Of a DNA stretch of 64,000 bases, positions 18,023 through 27,844 are shown one piece after another; positions within the stretch are counted from its first letter, which is position 1, and each line of letters begins with the position of its first letter. The translations under genes and the position numbers were made by a program. Source of the stretch: Spirosoma profusum (lineage in GTDB: Bacteria; Bacteroidota; Bacteroidia; Cytophagales; Spirosomataceae); the NCBI RefSeq assembly GCF_014699005.1, contig NZ_JACWZY010000011.1:1-64000 (forward strand), in the 5' to 3' direction. The notes under the pieces were generated by a model that did no database searches, was not told the DNA's origin, and saw nothing but the letters and a program-made list of their open reading frames with translations.

Positions 18023-21000
18023 ATGCGATTCCTTTTACTTGTTTACTTAGTGGTGTGTCATTTGAAAACCTGGTCTGGCTTTGTCCGACCCAATGCAATC
18101 AATCCATCTTATTCATTTATACTACTCTGGTTTATAGCTAGTAACACATTTTGCTTAGCACAAACACTTGATCGAGTTACCTACACTCCATTAGGTAATG
18201 TTAGCGATATGGCTTACAGTGATCGATATGGCCTTTTTGTTGTCGGTGAATTTGGGCAGTGGGGTATTAACGCCGGAGCAGCAGCTTTATTAACCCAAAC
18301 CAATGATACACCTGATAAGGACTTTCCTCGCATTTATGAAAATGTAGTCGATGCCGTTGAGGATGGTGTCAATGGATGGTATATCGCAGGGTCAACATTC
18401 ACTTCCGTCAATGAATACGATAGTGTAACTTATTCCTATACTGGCCTGATTCACATTGGAGCTAATAAGAGAATTGATCCCAACTTCCGGATTCGAAGTG
18501 CTACTGTAGATTGGCAGCGGAGCAGTATTCGAAAGATCGCACGCTGGCGAAATACAATCTTTGTTACTGGCTATCTAAGTTTTTTCAGTGGTCCAGCAAC
18601 CGCGCTGTTGGCCTTTAACGCCACAACGGGCGAGCAAATCTCCATACCGATTGTCACGACAAGTCTATCTGATAATTATTTAACTAATTGCCTGGTGTAT
18701 GGTAATAGCTTGTACTTGGCAGGTACTATAACAGGCTTTAATGGCACAGCCATTGAGCGTAGTGTGCTGGCGATTGATTTGACGACCAACACGCTCAAAA
18801 ATTGGGGTAGTTTTCAAAATAACTCAACGCAAAGCTGGGGAGGAAGTCAGAATATAGTAGCTAGTAGCGGGAAAATGTTGATTGGCACTACCTTAAACGG
18901 TTATCGAGGCATTGCCGCTTTTGACACCCTCACGGCCACAGCGCCTATTTGGCAGGCATTTGTGAATGCAAGCGTATTCTGTGCAAATGCTCAGTATATA
19001 TTCTTTCCTACGTCTAATCCACCTTATGACGGTAGTTTTATTATTCGCTCCCTTGATATCAATACTGGACAAGATAACCCGAACTGGTCATCCTCTGCCT
19101 ATTCGTTCAAGCGTACCACCTGCACCCAATGCGCCACCAATGCCTTTAATATCGCCTGTACAGCTAATACGGTATATGTACAGGGGAATTTTGATAAGAT
19201 TAATAATATCATTTCCCAAAAACTGGTTGCCGCTATTACGATTAGCACGAACACGTTGTCAACCTGGCATCCTAAGCCCTCTGAAGGGCTCTCTGGCTTT
19301 TATCGAATTTCGGGAAATAGCATTTTGTCGTTAGGCAGTAATGGGGTGTATTATAAAACACAATCTCGAAATAAAGCCGCCCTACTTAATCCGGTTACCG
19401 GCGAGTTAGTTAACCGTACGTTTGACTACCTACCCGTTGATAGCGATCTAATTACGGAATATAGATCCATCATTCGAGCGGCTGCTTTTCAAGGTGACAC
19501 TGTCTGGATCGGTGGTCAGCTAGCCAACCTATGGGGACTTTCGGCGCATTCAATACAACGAGGAGATACCTTGCTGAAAAAGCCCGTGCAATTTTACTCG
19601 TTCAATTATGTAGGTAGTGTTCGGCAGGAGTTATTAACGAATATAGTCGATAAACTAATCGCCGTGGATTCAGTGGTCTACGTCGCTGGACACTTTGATA
19701 AAATAAATACAACCTATCGGCAGGCCTTAGCCGCAATTTCCCTAAAGGGGAATGTGCAATCCTTTTCGCTAACGGTAAATTCAAATCAAATCAACGACTT
19801 TAAAATAGTAGGAGATCTGATTTATCTATGCGGAGGTTTCACAACCGTAAATGGTGTTGCCCGTAAGTATTTGGCTTGCGTGAATCGGTTCACCGGTCAA
19901 CTAACGAACTGGAACCCGGATCCGGATCAACCAATTACTAGTATTGAGGTGTCAGATCGCCATATTATCTTCTCCGCAGCCGTTTCCCGAGTGGGTTCAT
20001 TTACCAACACGCAAGGGGGGCGGTTGCGTAACTTTGCCATTGATATGGTTACTGGCCAGGTGGTACGGGCCTGGGGGAATCAAGAGAGCATTTTTACAGC
20101 CGTTGTTAACACTCAATATTTATTTACCAGTTTCAATGCCGATGCTCCCTGCGGCACAGGCACGATCGGTCTATCATACTATGATTTGCAGTACGGTAAA
20201 TATGCCAGAAACTGTATCATTCGGGATCGGTTTACCGCGAGTAAGATGATCTTCGCTGGCCAGCGACTCTTCTTTCTGCCTAAAAAGATTTACTATAATG
20301 CTGCTATCGATTTCAATCAAAAACTGATGCAGGTACGCTTTCCTGCTGGCTTCTTCAACGATGAAATAACCATCTTCCCGAAGGTAGGCACAAATGGGGG
20401 TGATGTTACCCTAAATTTTTATGGTTATCAATTTGGATATGGTACCAAAATCCGGCTCTTGAAGGCTGGCCAGCCTCCAATTATTGTAGCCGATTCGCTA
20501 GTGGGCTTTCCTGAACCGTTTAGTTTACAAGCTATTTTTGATCTTCGCGGTAAAGCGATTGGCAAATGGACGATAGAAATTACGTTGGCCAACGGTCAGA
20601 AAAAACTAATAGCTGATGGCTTTGACATTAAGCAGGCCTCCCCAGCGGATGTTGTGGCTAAACTTGTGTTTCCGCCCACGATACGCTTTGGCGCTCCGGC
20701 CAAATTTGTGATTAGCGTCCGCAACCGAGGAGAAACAGACGCCCATGGGGTGCCTCTATGGATCTATGTCCCTGATAAAACAACGGTTAAGTTATCCATG
20801 AGGGTTATTGGAGATAGCACCTTTAGTCCAGTAGACTCCTTATTTTTCATCCCCATTGACACCCTTAACCGTCAGCCATTTAAAGGGAAAGCGTGTTGGC
20901 TTTTTATTCCGCTAGTTAAAGCTGGTGATATCCTGGAAATCACCGGCCAACTTCAATATGTTGGTACTGCCAGCTCATTTAAGATGAATGTGTGGACGGG

Positions 21001-22495
21001 TGAACCCCTATATGGCTCGCCAATTAAGCCGTATGCTTGGAATTGCATTGGCGCGCTGGCTAAAAACCTTGTAGGTGAAATACTAGCTGAGATTACCAAT
21101 GCCGATGACGTAAAAGAGTGCATATCGGGTCTATTCGACTTAACGACTGGTTTAATTGACTCAGGTGTAGATGGCAAAAAAGAACGAAAGAAAGGAGAGG
21201 CTATTTTGGGCGATATGAGCTGGGTCATTTATAAATATTTTGTGAAGTGTGCCCAGGCGGCTGGCGCTTTTATTCCCGTTACACGGGCCGGTAAAATAGT
21301 TTATACTGTAATGAAGGTTTTATTAAAAGCTATTGATGGGCTAGATCGAATTCAGGGAGCGCAGGAAATGGAAAATGCTTGTGAACCAATCGTTCCCCAG
21401 GCTAAGCGAGAAAATCCGGTTAATGTGCCTATTGTAAGCGCTCAGGACCCGAATGATAAATTAGGGCCTATCGGTGTGAACGCATCCCATTACATCAGTG
21501 CGAAAGACCCCATTAGTTATCTGATTCGATTTGAGAATTATGCTACCGCTACCGCAGATGCCCAATATGTACAAATACTGGATACACTGGATCGTACCAA
21601 GTTCGATTTCGCTACGTTTCAATTTGGCTATTTTAATGTAGCGGATACTAATTTTTATGCCCCTCCTGGCCGCAAACACTATGTACGGGATTGGGATTTA
21701 CGACCCGCCAAAAACTTAATTCTGCGGATGGAAACCGCCTTTAATGATTCAACGGGTATTTTAAAAGCAATGTATACAGCTTTAGATCCACAGACGATGG
21801 AGTGGACGACAGACCCCATCCTGGGCTTTCTACCCCCGAATCATAGGGCCCCTGAAGGCGAAGGAGGGATTTTCTTCACAGTTGCTCCAAAGGCCGATCT
21901 ACCTGATAATACAACTATTGCGAATCGATCATCAATCGTTTTTGATTATAATCCCCCTATTGCGACTCCTGTTTGGAGTAATGCAGTGGATAAAACTATA
22001 CCGACGAGTCAAGTAGTGCCTTTACCAGCGACTGTACAAAGTAATACATTTACGGTCCAGTGGAGTGGGCAGGATATAGGCTCGGGCGTTCGTCTGTATA
22101 ATCTTTACGTAGCCACAAATAATGGTGTCTATAAGCTGGTGGCCCAAAATACGACGCTATCCAGTCTAACCTTTACAGGGCAACCAGATTCAACGTACCG
22201 TTTTTATACGGTTGCTGTTGATAGCGTTGGAAATGAAGAAGCGACTCCAGTAGCATTCGATACGCAAACTACGGTACGTTTGCCGGGCTTAATTGAATCA
22301 ATTCAAAATGGGGATTGGAATTCAACAACTACTTGGTCATGTGGTTGTATTCCTGATGTTATGTCTACCGTTACAATTGGCCATATAGTTATAATACCAT
22401 CCAACAAACAGGTTCGTATCGGAAAAGTAAAATATAAGGCTAATGGCCGAGTGAAATTTGGTGGAGGGGCTGGTTTGCGATTTAGCAGTAACTAA
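18023..22495 (+). CDS. Secreted propeller-type protein with DUF11-like region and G8-like C-terminus
   Basis: The 1490-residue product has an unusually long N-terminus: a first hydrophobic stretch at 3-13 and a second (FILLWFIASNTFCLAQ) that looks like the true signal peptide near residue 47. Residues about 50-780 are repeats of the delta-60/beta-propeller kind (VYVAGHFDKINTTYRQALAA, then LTNWNPDPDQPITSI). A region beginning SAQDPNDKLGPIG (about 1140-1330) is the DPNDK/DUF11-like conserved domain found in many Bacteroidota surface proteins. A fibronectin-like domain and a final G8-like module (NGDWNSTTTWSCGCIP) follow. The cargo role is unknown. Surface or extracellular location is inferred. 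Confidence 0.88.
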   Translation: MRFLLLVYLVVCHLKTWSGFVRPNAINPSYSFILLWFIASNTFCLAQTLDRVTYTPLGNVSDMAYSDRYGLFVVGEFGQWGINAGAAALLTQTNDTPDKDFPRIYENVVDAVEDGVNGWYIAGSTFTSVNEYDSVTYSYTGLIHIGANKRIDPNFRIRSATVDWQRSSIRKIARWRNTIFVTGYLSFFSGPATALLAFNATTGEQISIPIVTTSLSDNYLTNCLVYGNSLYLAGTITGFNGTAIERSVLAIDLTTNTLKNWGSFQNNSTQSWGGSQNIVASSGKMLIGTTLNGYRGIAAFDTLTATAPIWQAFVNASVFCANAQYIFFPTSNPPYDGSFIIRSLDINTGQDNPNWSSSAYSFKRTTCTQCATNAFNIACTANTVYVQGNFDKINNIISQKLVAAITISTNTLSTWHPKPSEGLSGFYRISGNSILSLGSNGVYYKTQSRNKAALLNPVTGELVNRTFDYLPVDSDLITEYRSIIRAAAFQGDTVWIGGQLANLWGLSAHSIQRGDTLLKKPVQFYSFNYVGSVRQELLTNIVDKLIAVDSVVYVAGHFDKINTTYRQALAAISLKGNVQSFSLTVNSNQINDFKIVGDLIYLCGGFTTVNGVARKYLACVNRFTGQLTNWNPDPDQPITSIEVSDRHIIFSAAVSRVGSFTNTQGGRLRNFAIDMVTGQVVRAWGNQESIFTAVVNTQYLFTSFNADAPCGTGTIGLSYYDLQYGKYARNCIIRDRFTASKMIFAGQRLFFLPKKIYYNAAIDFNQKLMQVRFPAGFFNDEITIFPKVGTNGGDVTLNFYGYQFGYGTKIRLLKAGQPPIIVADSLVGFPEPFSLQAIFDLRGKAIGKWTIEITLANGQKKLIADGFDIKQASPADVVAKLVFPPTIRFGAPAKFVISVRNRGETDAHGVPLWIYVPDKTTVKLSMRVIGDSTFSPVDSLFFIPIDTLNRQPFKGKACWLFIPLVKAGDILEITGQLQYVGTASSFKMNVWTGEPLYGSPIKPYAWNCIGALAKNLVGEILAEITNADDVKECISGLFDLTTGLIDSGVDGKKERKKGEAILGDMSWVIYKYFVKCAQAAGAFIPVTRAGKIVYTVMKVLLKAIDGLDRIQGAQEMENACEPIVPQAKRENPVNVPIVSAQDPNDKLGPIGVNASHYISAKDPISYLIRFENYATATADAQYVQILDTLDRTKFDFATFQFGYFNVADTNFYAPPGRKHYVRDWDLRPAKNLILRMETAFNDSTGILKAMYTALDPQTMEWTTDPILGFLPPNHRAPEGEGGIFFTVAPKADLPDNTTIANRSSIVFDYNPPIATPVWSNAVDKTIPTSQVVPLPATVQSNTFTVQWSGQDIGSGVRLYNLYVATNNGVYKLVAQNTTLSSLTFTGQPDSTYRFYTVAVDSVGNEEATPVAFDTQTTVRLPGLIESIQNGDWNSTTTWSCGCIPDVMSTVTIGHIVIIPSNKQVRIGKVKYKANGRVKFGGGAGLRFSSN

Positions 22496-22514
22496 GAAAC
22501 CCATTGTTATCAAG

Positions 22515-23092
22515 TATCCGCCTGTCCGCGCTACTTAGTAATTATGGCGGACGAGCAATAGGTAGCAACTATTGAGTCAGGTTTAGTATAGGCTTTCATG
22601 GGTTCTAGAATGAGTAGATTGCTTGGTATGCTATAGTTAGTATGAGAGGTAAATAGGTGCATTCCACTACCCTTATCATACACATTTAACCCATTCAAGG
22701 ATAATAATTAGTGGTTGTGTGGTCTCCGCCACAGAAGAAACTCAATGCTACTTACCTGTGTAATGGAAAGCTATCTATACCTGTGCTGGAGAACCCAAAG
22801 CAGGTTATTCAAGTATTGGATCATTAGCTATAGCCGTGATGGATGAAAGCCACTGAAAGCTCTATAAGTGTAACAATTACACTTATAGTTAGGGCTTGAA
22901 TTGCGTCTAAAATGGAGATACATAGCTACCTCATCTGATCCGCACTTTAAGCGATACTGGTACTATATGGTTCTGGAAATAGGGACTTAAGCTAATTAAT
23001 CCGTGACGGATAAACCCATAGCTCACCCAATACTCACCGTTTCTGTGACTGTCCGTCCGCCAATTCCATTAAGAGAAGCGGACAGACGGATA
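22515..23092. repeat. Intergenic repeat element, full-length copy 1
   Basis: The 578-bp unit sits between the propeller-type gene and the lipoprotein gene. Its two ends (22515-22557 and 23049-23092) are inverted copies of each other, and each folds into a hairpin (TCCGYCTGTCCGC...GGCGGACG). The interior is clearly related to the unit at 33488-34066: both share TATGCTATAGTTA, the palindrome TAAGTGTAACAATTACACTTA and AAGCGATACTGGTACTAT. No coding sequence is apparent. It fills almost all of the gap 22496-23189. Confidence 0.75.
22867..22888. repeat. Conserved 9-bp stem hairpin inside the repeat element
   Basis: TAAGTGTAA and TTACACTTA form a perfect 9-bp stem around CAA. The same 21 bases recur at 33856-33877 in the sister element although the flanks have diverged, which points to selection or to a structural role. 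Confidence 0.5.
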
Positions 23093-23189
23093 AGAAAATC
23101 GTTTAGTTCTTTGACATTGAAATTGACTGAGTTGGACTACTCAACGGAAAGTTAATTTAAGAAATTCAATCAGTTTGATGAGCAATCTT

Positions 23190-25196
23190 CTAGAATAAAT
23201 CATACTCAGGCCATTGACTAATAAGCGATTGTATTTGCCAACCTAACTGATCCAAATCTATCCAATAATTATCGCCACAATCGATGCATCCGGAATTTGT
23301 AATAATAGCCCAAGAAAAACCGTTGTTGGCGCGCACTATTTCTGAAGAGGTTCCTTGTATTGATCCGGTATGCCACCAGTTATTAGACGAATTTACAGAC
23401 CACCCCAGCGAGTAACCAGCCGTCGCATTATATTTGGTCATCGTATTGATGGTTTCTGGTTTAAGAATATCAGCCTTTCCAGCAAAACCGTCGACACGCG
23501 TTAATAATTTTACCAGATCGATGCTGGAGGCAATCAGACCACCGTGCGAGTCCATCCGGGCGACATTAATTCCATATGGATTGTATTTTGAGTTGTAATA
23601 AATAACCTCATTGGGTTTACGGGTATTAATTGTGTTGCCTGTAACCTGGATGGTTGAAATCCCTGAAGGTGTAAATATATTCTCTTGTAGGTAATTAATA
23701 TAACTAGTTCCAGACACCTTTTCGATAATTCGGCCTAATACACAATAGCCAAAGTTAGAATAGGAATACTTAGTACCTGGCGTCGCTAAGAGTGCCCTGG
23801 TTCTAACAGTATTGTCAATAACTTGATCTTGCGTAAGATCAAAAGCACTTATACCCATTGGATCATTACTATCATTAGTCGCCAATCCACTAGTATGTTC
23901 CAAGATTTGCTTTACTGTGATCGATTCGTATCCGGAAAGATAGGGGGCTGCCCCATACTTGGTTCCAAAAATAGACCCAGCTCCAAAGACTTTACTATCC
24001 AGTGAGAGTTTTCCCTCCTCGATTAGTTTCATGATAGCAATCGCCGTAATCGGCTTTGAAACACTGGCAACTCTAAAGAGAGAGTTCACATTAACGGCTT
24101 CGTTAGTGCTTTTATCAGCCAAACCATATCCTTTCGAATAGACTAAGCGTTCATTTCTTGTCATTGAAAAGGATAAGCCTGTTACACTATATTGTGTCAT
24201 AAATTTCTGGAGTAAATTATCGATGGTTTGATCAATACTTATTCCAGTCACTTCATAGTCTTTCGTAGTTTTATCTTCGGCGATGACTCTGTACAGAACA
24301 GGTTTGCTAAGATCTATTGCCGATTGCCCACTTGATTGGTTTTGGCCGTTTACTTGAACAGTCGCTTTGTCTGAGATCGTAAACGTTGGCTTAACGTTCT
24401 GAATGTTGGTATTAGGTGGCAGAAAAAGGCTAATTTTTTGGGCTGAAATTTTACCAGTAGATTCTATTTCTTTGCTGGAGAAGCTTTTGAAAATAAGCGA
24501 AAAATTAAGTAAATCTTTGGCCGCAGATAAGACAGGCACTTGCACAGTTACTGTTGCCGTATAATCAGTACTGCTACCATCCTCTGCCGTCACCCGGTAA
24601 GTTAAGGGGGTCGAAAAATCATTCGAGGTCATTCCATTTTCCTGTTTTGCCCCATTCACAGTTACAATGGCTAAAGGGGAAACTGTAAAGGATGCCTTTA
24701 AGCCAATAGCTTTCTGACCCACTGGTAAAACCGCGGCAAATTGAGTGCCATTAATTGTAAAAGAAATATCGGAGGGTAACTCTGGATTAGCTGACTTAAG
24801 AAATGAGAAAGCAGTGATTAGTTTCTCCCCTGATTTAGCTACTGCCACTTTGACAGAATAATCCACTGTACTACCATCTTCGGCAGTGATCCGGTAAATA
24901 ACTGGAGATGTAAAATCATTACTGGTCACACCACTTTCTTGACGCATTCCGCCAATAGAAACCGTAGATAGGGGTGAACTACTAAAAGTGGCTTTCAAAG
25001 CATTCACCTTCGTACCGGCAGGTAACATAATTGTTACCTGTGAACCTGAAATCATACCAGATACATCCGCAATCAGGGACGGATTAGCGGATTTGGTGAA
25101 GGAAAAGCTTAGTAATGCTTTTTGATCCGATTGGACTTCATTCTTTTTGCATGCAGTCGCTAAAGCAAGAAAAAGTAATAAAAGGTAACGAAACAT
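23190..25196 (-). CDS. Lipoprotein with three DUF5018-like repeats and a serine beta-lactamase-type hydrolase
   Basis: The 668-residue product is a lipoprotein: signal peptide with lipobox LATAC (Cys16). Residues about 27-120, 127-220 and 229-318 are three related beta-rich repeats (SPVIYRITAEDGSTVDYSV type, DUF5018-like). Residues about 325-668 are a class C beta-lactamase/penicillin-binding-type hydrolase: Ser378-x-x-Lys381 (SVSK), Tyr479-Ser-Asn (YSYSNFGY) and the late HTG motif (WWHTGSIQGTSSE). Members hydrolyse amide or ester bonds, and the substrate here is not known. The lipid anchor places it in the outer or inner membrane. The gene stands alone between repeat-bearing gaps. Confidence 0.9.
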   Translation of the reverse strand: MFRYLLLLFLALATACKKNEVQSDQKALLSFSFTKSANPSLIADVSGMISGSQVTIMLPAGTKVNALKATFSSSPLSTVSIGGMRQESGVTSNDFTSPVIYRITAEDGSTVDYSVKVAVAKSGEKLITAFSFLKSANPELPSDISFTINGTQFAAVLPVGQKAIGLKASFTVSPLAIVTVNGAKQENGMTSNDFSTPLTYRVTAEDGSSTDYTATVTVQVPVLSAAKDLLNFSLIFKSFSSKEIESTGKISAQKISLFLPPNTNIQNVKPTFTISDKATVQVNGQNQSSGQSAIDLSKPVLYRVIAEDKTTKDYEVTGISIDQTIDNLLQKFMTQYSVTGLSFSMTRNERLVYSKGYGLADKSTNEAVNVNSLFRVASVSKPITAIAIMKLIEEGKLSLDSKVFGAGSIFGTKYGAAPYLSGYESITVKQILEHTSGLATNDSNDPMGISAFDLTQDQVIDNTVRTRALLATPGTKYSYSNFGYCVLGRIIEKVSGTSYINYLQENIFTPSGISTIQVTGNTINTRKPNEVIYYNSKYNPYGINVARMDSHGGLIASSIDLVKLLTRVDGFAGKADILKPETINTMTKYNATAGYSLGWSVNSSNNWWHTGSIQGTSSEIVRANNGFSWAIITNSGCIDCGDNYWIDLDQLGWQIQSLISQWPEYDLF

Positions 25197-25621
25197 AAGC
25201 TGAATTTAATGGAGTGAAACTGTAAGAAATTTACTAGGAAAACTATGAAAAATTCATTCAATCTACAACTGGGGTTTTGGTAAAATGATTAAATGGTAGA
25301 TTTTGAAGGAGTTAAAAGAAAGCAGTCCATATTGGTCTACGGTAGAAGAGTTGCTACATAGTTTGCTTTTTACTTCTCGAAAACTCTTCCGTTCAGTTCG
25401 GATACGTTGGCATTTTAGGTGGCGAACAATTGAGTATTCTATAGGCAGTTAAGCCTTTCATTGGGCGAGGTAGCCAACTCATTCAGCAAAGCCAGGGGTG
25501 TGTTTAAAGGAGAGGCCAGTTGTCATGCACACGTGGTTAAAGTGTATGGTTCTCGTTTTCCTGATACCTACTCGGTGTACCGGTGTCTCTTTCCTGGACC
25601 AGCAGAAACCTGATTTGTTAA

Positions 25622-25661
25622 GTGTCCACCGTCTACAACGCCTAGTGAATCTGGTGGACGG
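25622..25661. repeat. Solo hairpin end of the dispersed intergenic repeat
   Basis: It shows the GTGTCCACCGTC...CCTAGTGAATCTGGTGGACGG pattern. The preceding 180 bp is a weak relative of the left flanks at 33305-33487 and 46370-46538. The right-hand part of the unit is missing. Confidence 0.55.
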
Positions 25662-25806
25662 AAAAATGAGGGCGTGGTCTTCCCCGTTACGATGAATTGC
25701 TGGTCATAAGCCAATATTGTCTGCACTTCGTCATGGAATACTCAGGCATACCAACGCCCTGAAGCATAGAATCGTCAAATGATTTATATGGGAATTTATG
25801 GATTAA

Positions 25807-25848
25807 AGCAAAAAGGCCCACCCCTCAATAGTGGAGCGAGCCTTTGCA
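25807..25848 (-). terminator. Terminator after the first tail-fiber-like gene
   Basis: On the minus strand AAAGGC and GCCTTT close an imperfect stem with inner CCAC/GTGG pairing, followed by a T run (GCCTTTTTGC). It lies 15 bp past the stop at 25863. Confidence 0.5.
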
Positions 25849-25862
25849 TGGTCGATTCGCTA

Positions 25863-27323
25863 TTATTTCTTTTCTAGCACCAGTTTCATCAGTCGCTCCA
25901 GTTCATCAATACGGTTCTGTTGTTGCTGAACCGATGATTCTAATTGCTCTATTTTCTGCTGTTTGGCTTGATCCGTCTTTTCCAGTTGAATGCTGTACAG
26001 CGTCAACTCTTCAATCTTTTCCAGCAATGTAGCATTCATTTTAACCAAGTCAATCCCTTCTTTCACTATGTACTCCGCCGAGGGTACGTTGGGTAAATGG
26101 CCATGCACTGAAACGTAATGTTCCACCTCGCTCAATGACGGCAAATGATACGTTGCCGTAAAGACTTTATCGCTCCACTGATTGGTGTTGTCGATACGTA
26201 GCCGGTAGCGGGCTAGTACTGTTTCACCCTGCTCATTGACCGTTAGAAACTGATCTGTCGCTCCCTGGTGTATAGAATTAGAGAGGTGTGCAAACTTGAT
26301 CCGGCCATTGTTGCGCAGATTAATTGTACCTCGCACGTCCAGAGGGAACTGAGGTGAATCGGTACCGATACCTACAGCGATGCTGGTATTAGTAGGGTCG
26401 CCTAAAACGATGGCGTTGTTAAGGGCTACCTTGGCGTTGGCTCCAATGGCGACGGTGTTTATCAGACTACCACTGAGTGGCTGGGCCAGGACTCCAATTG
26501 CTACGTTAAAATTCCCGACTGTATTGTTTTTCCCTGCTTCGAGTCCTAAATAGACATTATTAGACCCACTACTATTATTGTTTCCTGTATTAAACCCAAA
26601 AAAACTGTTTCCTGCCCCGCTAATACTATTGACTGCTGAACTTCCCCCTACATACGTATTGTAGCTACCCGTTGTATTAGTGTTGCCAGCACTCATCCCT
26701 ACAAACGTATTGTTATTACCCAAATTGATTTGCCCGGCGAAGGCTCCTATGAATGTACCACTAGTAGCAGTTGTGTTATTAGTCCCTGACAAATATCCCA
26801 TAAATGTATTGTTGCTACCCGTTGTATTGGAAAACCCAGAATATCTTCCAATATTAATATTTGAGTTCCCTGATGTATTATAGTAACCCGCTGCGACTCC
26901 TATATACACATTGCTTTCTCCGGTCGTATTACTGTATCCAGAGCCTGTACCCATAAATGAGTTATACGAACCCGTGTTATTTAGGCTTCCCGAAAACGCC
27001 CCTACAAACGTGTTTTCCTTACCGCTTGACGTAGCATTTCCTGCCAGATACCCCAGAAATGAATTTTGCGAGCCCGTTGTATTGGCAGCACCCGCGAATC
27101 CTCCAATAAATGTTCCATAAGTGGCTGTTGTGTTGTTCACTCCCGCGTTAGTGCCTATCAATACATTATTAGTGCCTGTCATTGTCGTATTACCTGCACC
27201 TGGCCCCAATATTGTATTATTGGTGCCAGGTGTAGTTGAGTTAGGGGCGCGTACCACATAATTCGTCTGAGCCACTAACGGACCACTGACTAATACTAAG
27301 AGAAATAGGATAATTGCTTTCAT
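25863..27323 (-). CDS. Tail-fiber-domain repeat protein (paralogue 1)
   Basis: The 486-residue product has a signal peptide (MKAIILFLLVLVSGPLVAQ) and about 14 repeats of about 20 residues with the pattern NTFIGxxAGxxNTTG. These resemble YadA-head/left-handed beta-roll repeats, so a trimeric stalk is likely. The C-terminal third has the shared block SPQFPLDVRGTINLRNNGRIKF, then NQWSDKVF...LPSLSEVEHYVSVHGHLPNVPSA and a long coiled coil ending LEKK. This C-terminal block is what databases call 'tail fiber domain' in Bacteroidota. The role (surface fibre, possibly adhesion) is inferred. It is closest to the paralogue at 39490 and carries its own promoter box. Confidence 0.88.
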   Translation of the reverse strand: MKAIILFLLVLVSGPLVAQTNYVVRAPNSTTPGTNNTILGPGAGNTTMTGTNNVLIGTNAGVNNTTATYGTFIGGFAGAANTTGSQNSFLGYLAGNATSSGKENTFVGAFSGSLNNTGSYNSFMGTGSGYSNTTGESNVYIGVAAGYYNTSGNSNINIGRYSGFSNTTGSNNTFMGYLSGTNNTTATSGTFIGAFAGQINLGNNNTFVGMSAGNTNTTGSYNTYVGGSSAVNSISGAGNSFFGFNTGNNNSSGSNNVYLGLEAGKNNTVGNFNVAIGVLAQPLSGSLINTVAIGANAKVALNNAIVLGDPTNTSIAVGIGTDSPQFPLDVRGTINLRNNGRIKFAHLSNSIHQGATDQFLTVNEQGETVLARYRLRIDNTNQWSDKVFTATYHLPSLSEVEHYVSVHGHLPNVPSAEYIVKEGIDLVKMNATLLEKIEELTLYSIQLEKTDQAKQQKIEQLESSVQQQQNRIDELERLMKLVLEKK

Positions 27324-27844
27324 GAGGATTGAGGTTTAGTTTTATCAAATCTAACAGACAACTGGTATTCTCCTGATTCACTTTACTTTCCGGTAGGATT
27401 TAAGGGGCAAAAATACTACGACCAACAGGAAGGGGGTACGTCAAAAGTTTTACAAAGGGCAGGGGTGTTTTTAGATAGGTCTATCCGTTACACGCATTTC
27501 GAAAATTCAGCTTATAATATCCTTTTCTCTTTTTTCCTTCCTTGAGAGGCTACCATAACTCCGTCACAGAAAAATACTGCTTTTTAGTGTTTTTCTTTCA
27601 ACTTCTCTGGAAATTTTGATGCATGGGTACTGGTAGTGGCTACTATCAATAGCAAATAGGGATGGCTTCAGAAATTACTCAGGTATTTTAGAGCAAATAT
27701 CCTTAAATTATAGTTTTGCTTGTAAAGTCCGTTTTTAGTAATTTTACTGAATTGTATAAACTCATAGCAGCCTAACAATTAAGGCGTTATTCATTTTAAT
27801 AGATCATTATCAAATTCCTTTATTTATTCACACCGTTAACTCTT
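27324..27844. other. Divergent promoter gap with a weak repeat-flank copy
   Basis: The 521-bp gap lies between divergent genes. At about 27425-27510 it has a decayed copy of the left-flank module of the dispersed repeat (GGGGGTACGTC ... GTCTATCCGTTACACGCAT). TAGTTTTG at 27711-27718 fits a TAnnTTTG box for the long NHL gene downstream. No gene is seen. Confidence 0.4.
27346..27353 (-). promoter_or_regulatory. Bacteroidota -7 box of tail-fiber paralogue 1
   Basis: Read on the minus strand it is TAGATTTG, matching TAnnTTTG, 23 bp before the start codon. The neighbourhood (GATAAAACTAAACCTC) is conserved in front of the paralogues at 35916 and, less, 40935. Confidence 0.5.

Larger units (their letters stand above)
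25197..25862. other. 666-bp gap with solo repeat end and terminator
   Basis: The gap holds a diverged left-flank module (about 25440-25620) and a solo hairpin end at 25622-25661 of the dispersed repeat family, then the terminator of the next minus-strand gene. No gene is seen. Confidence 0.5.
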
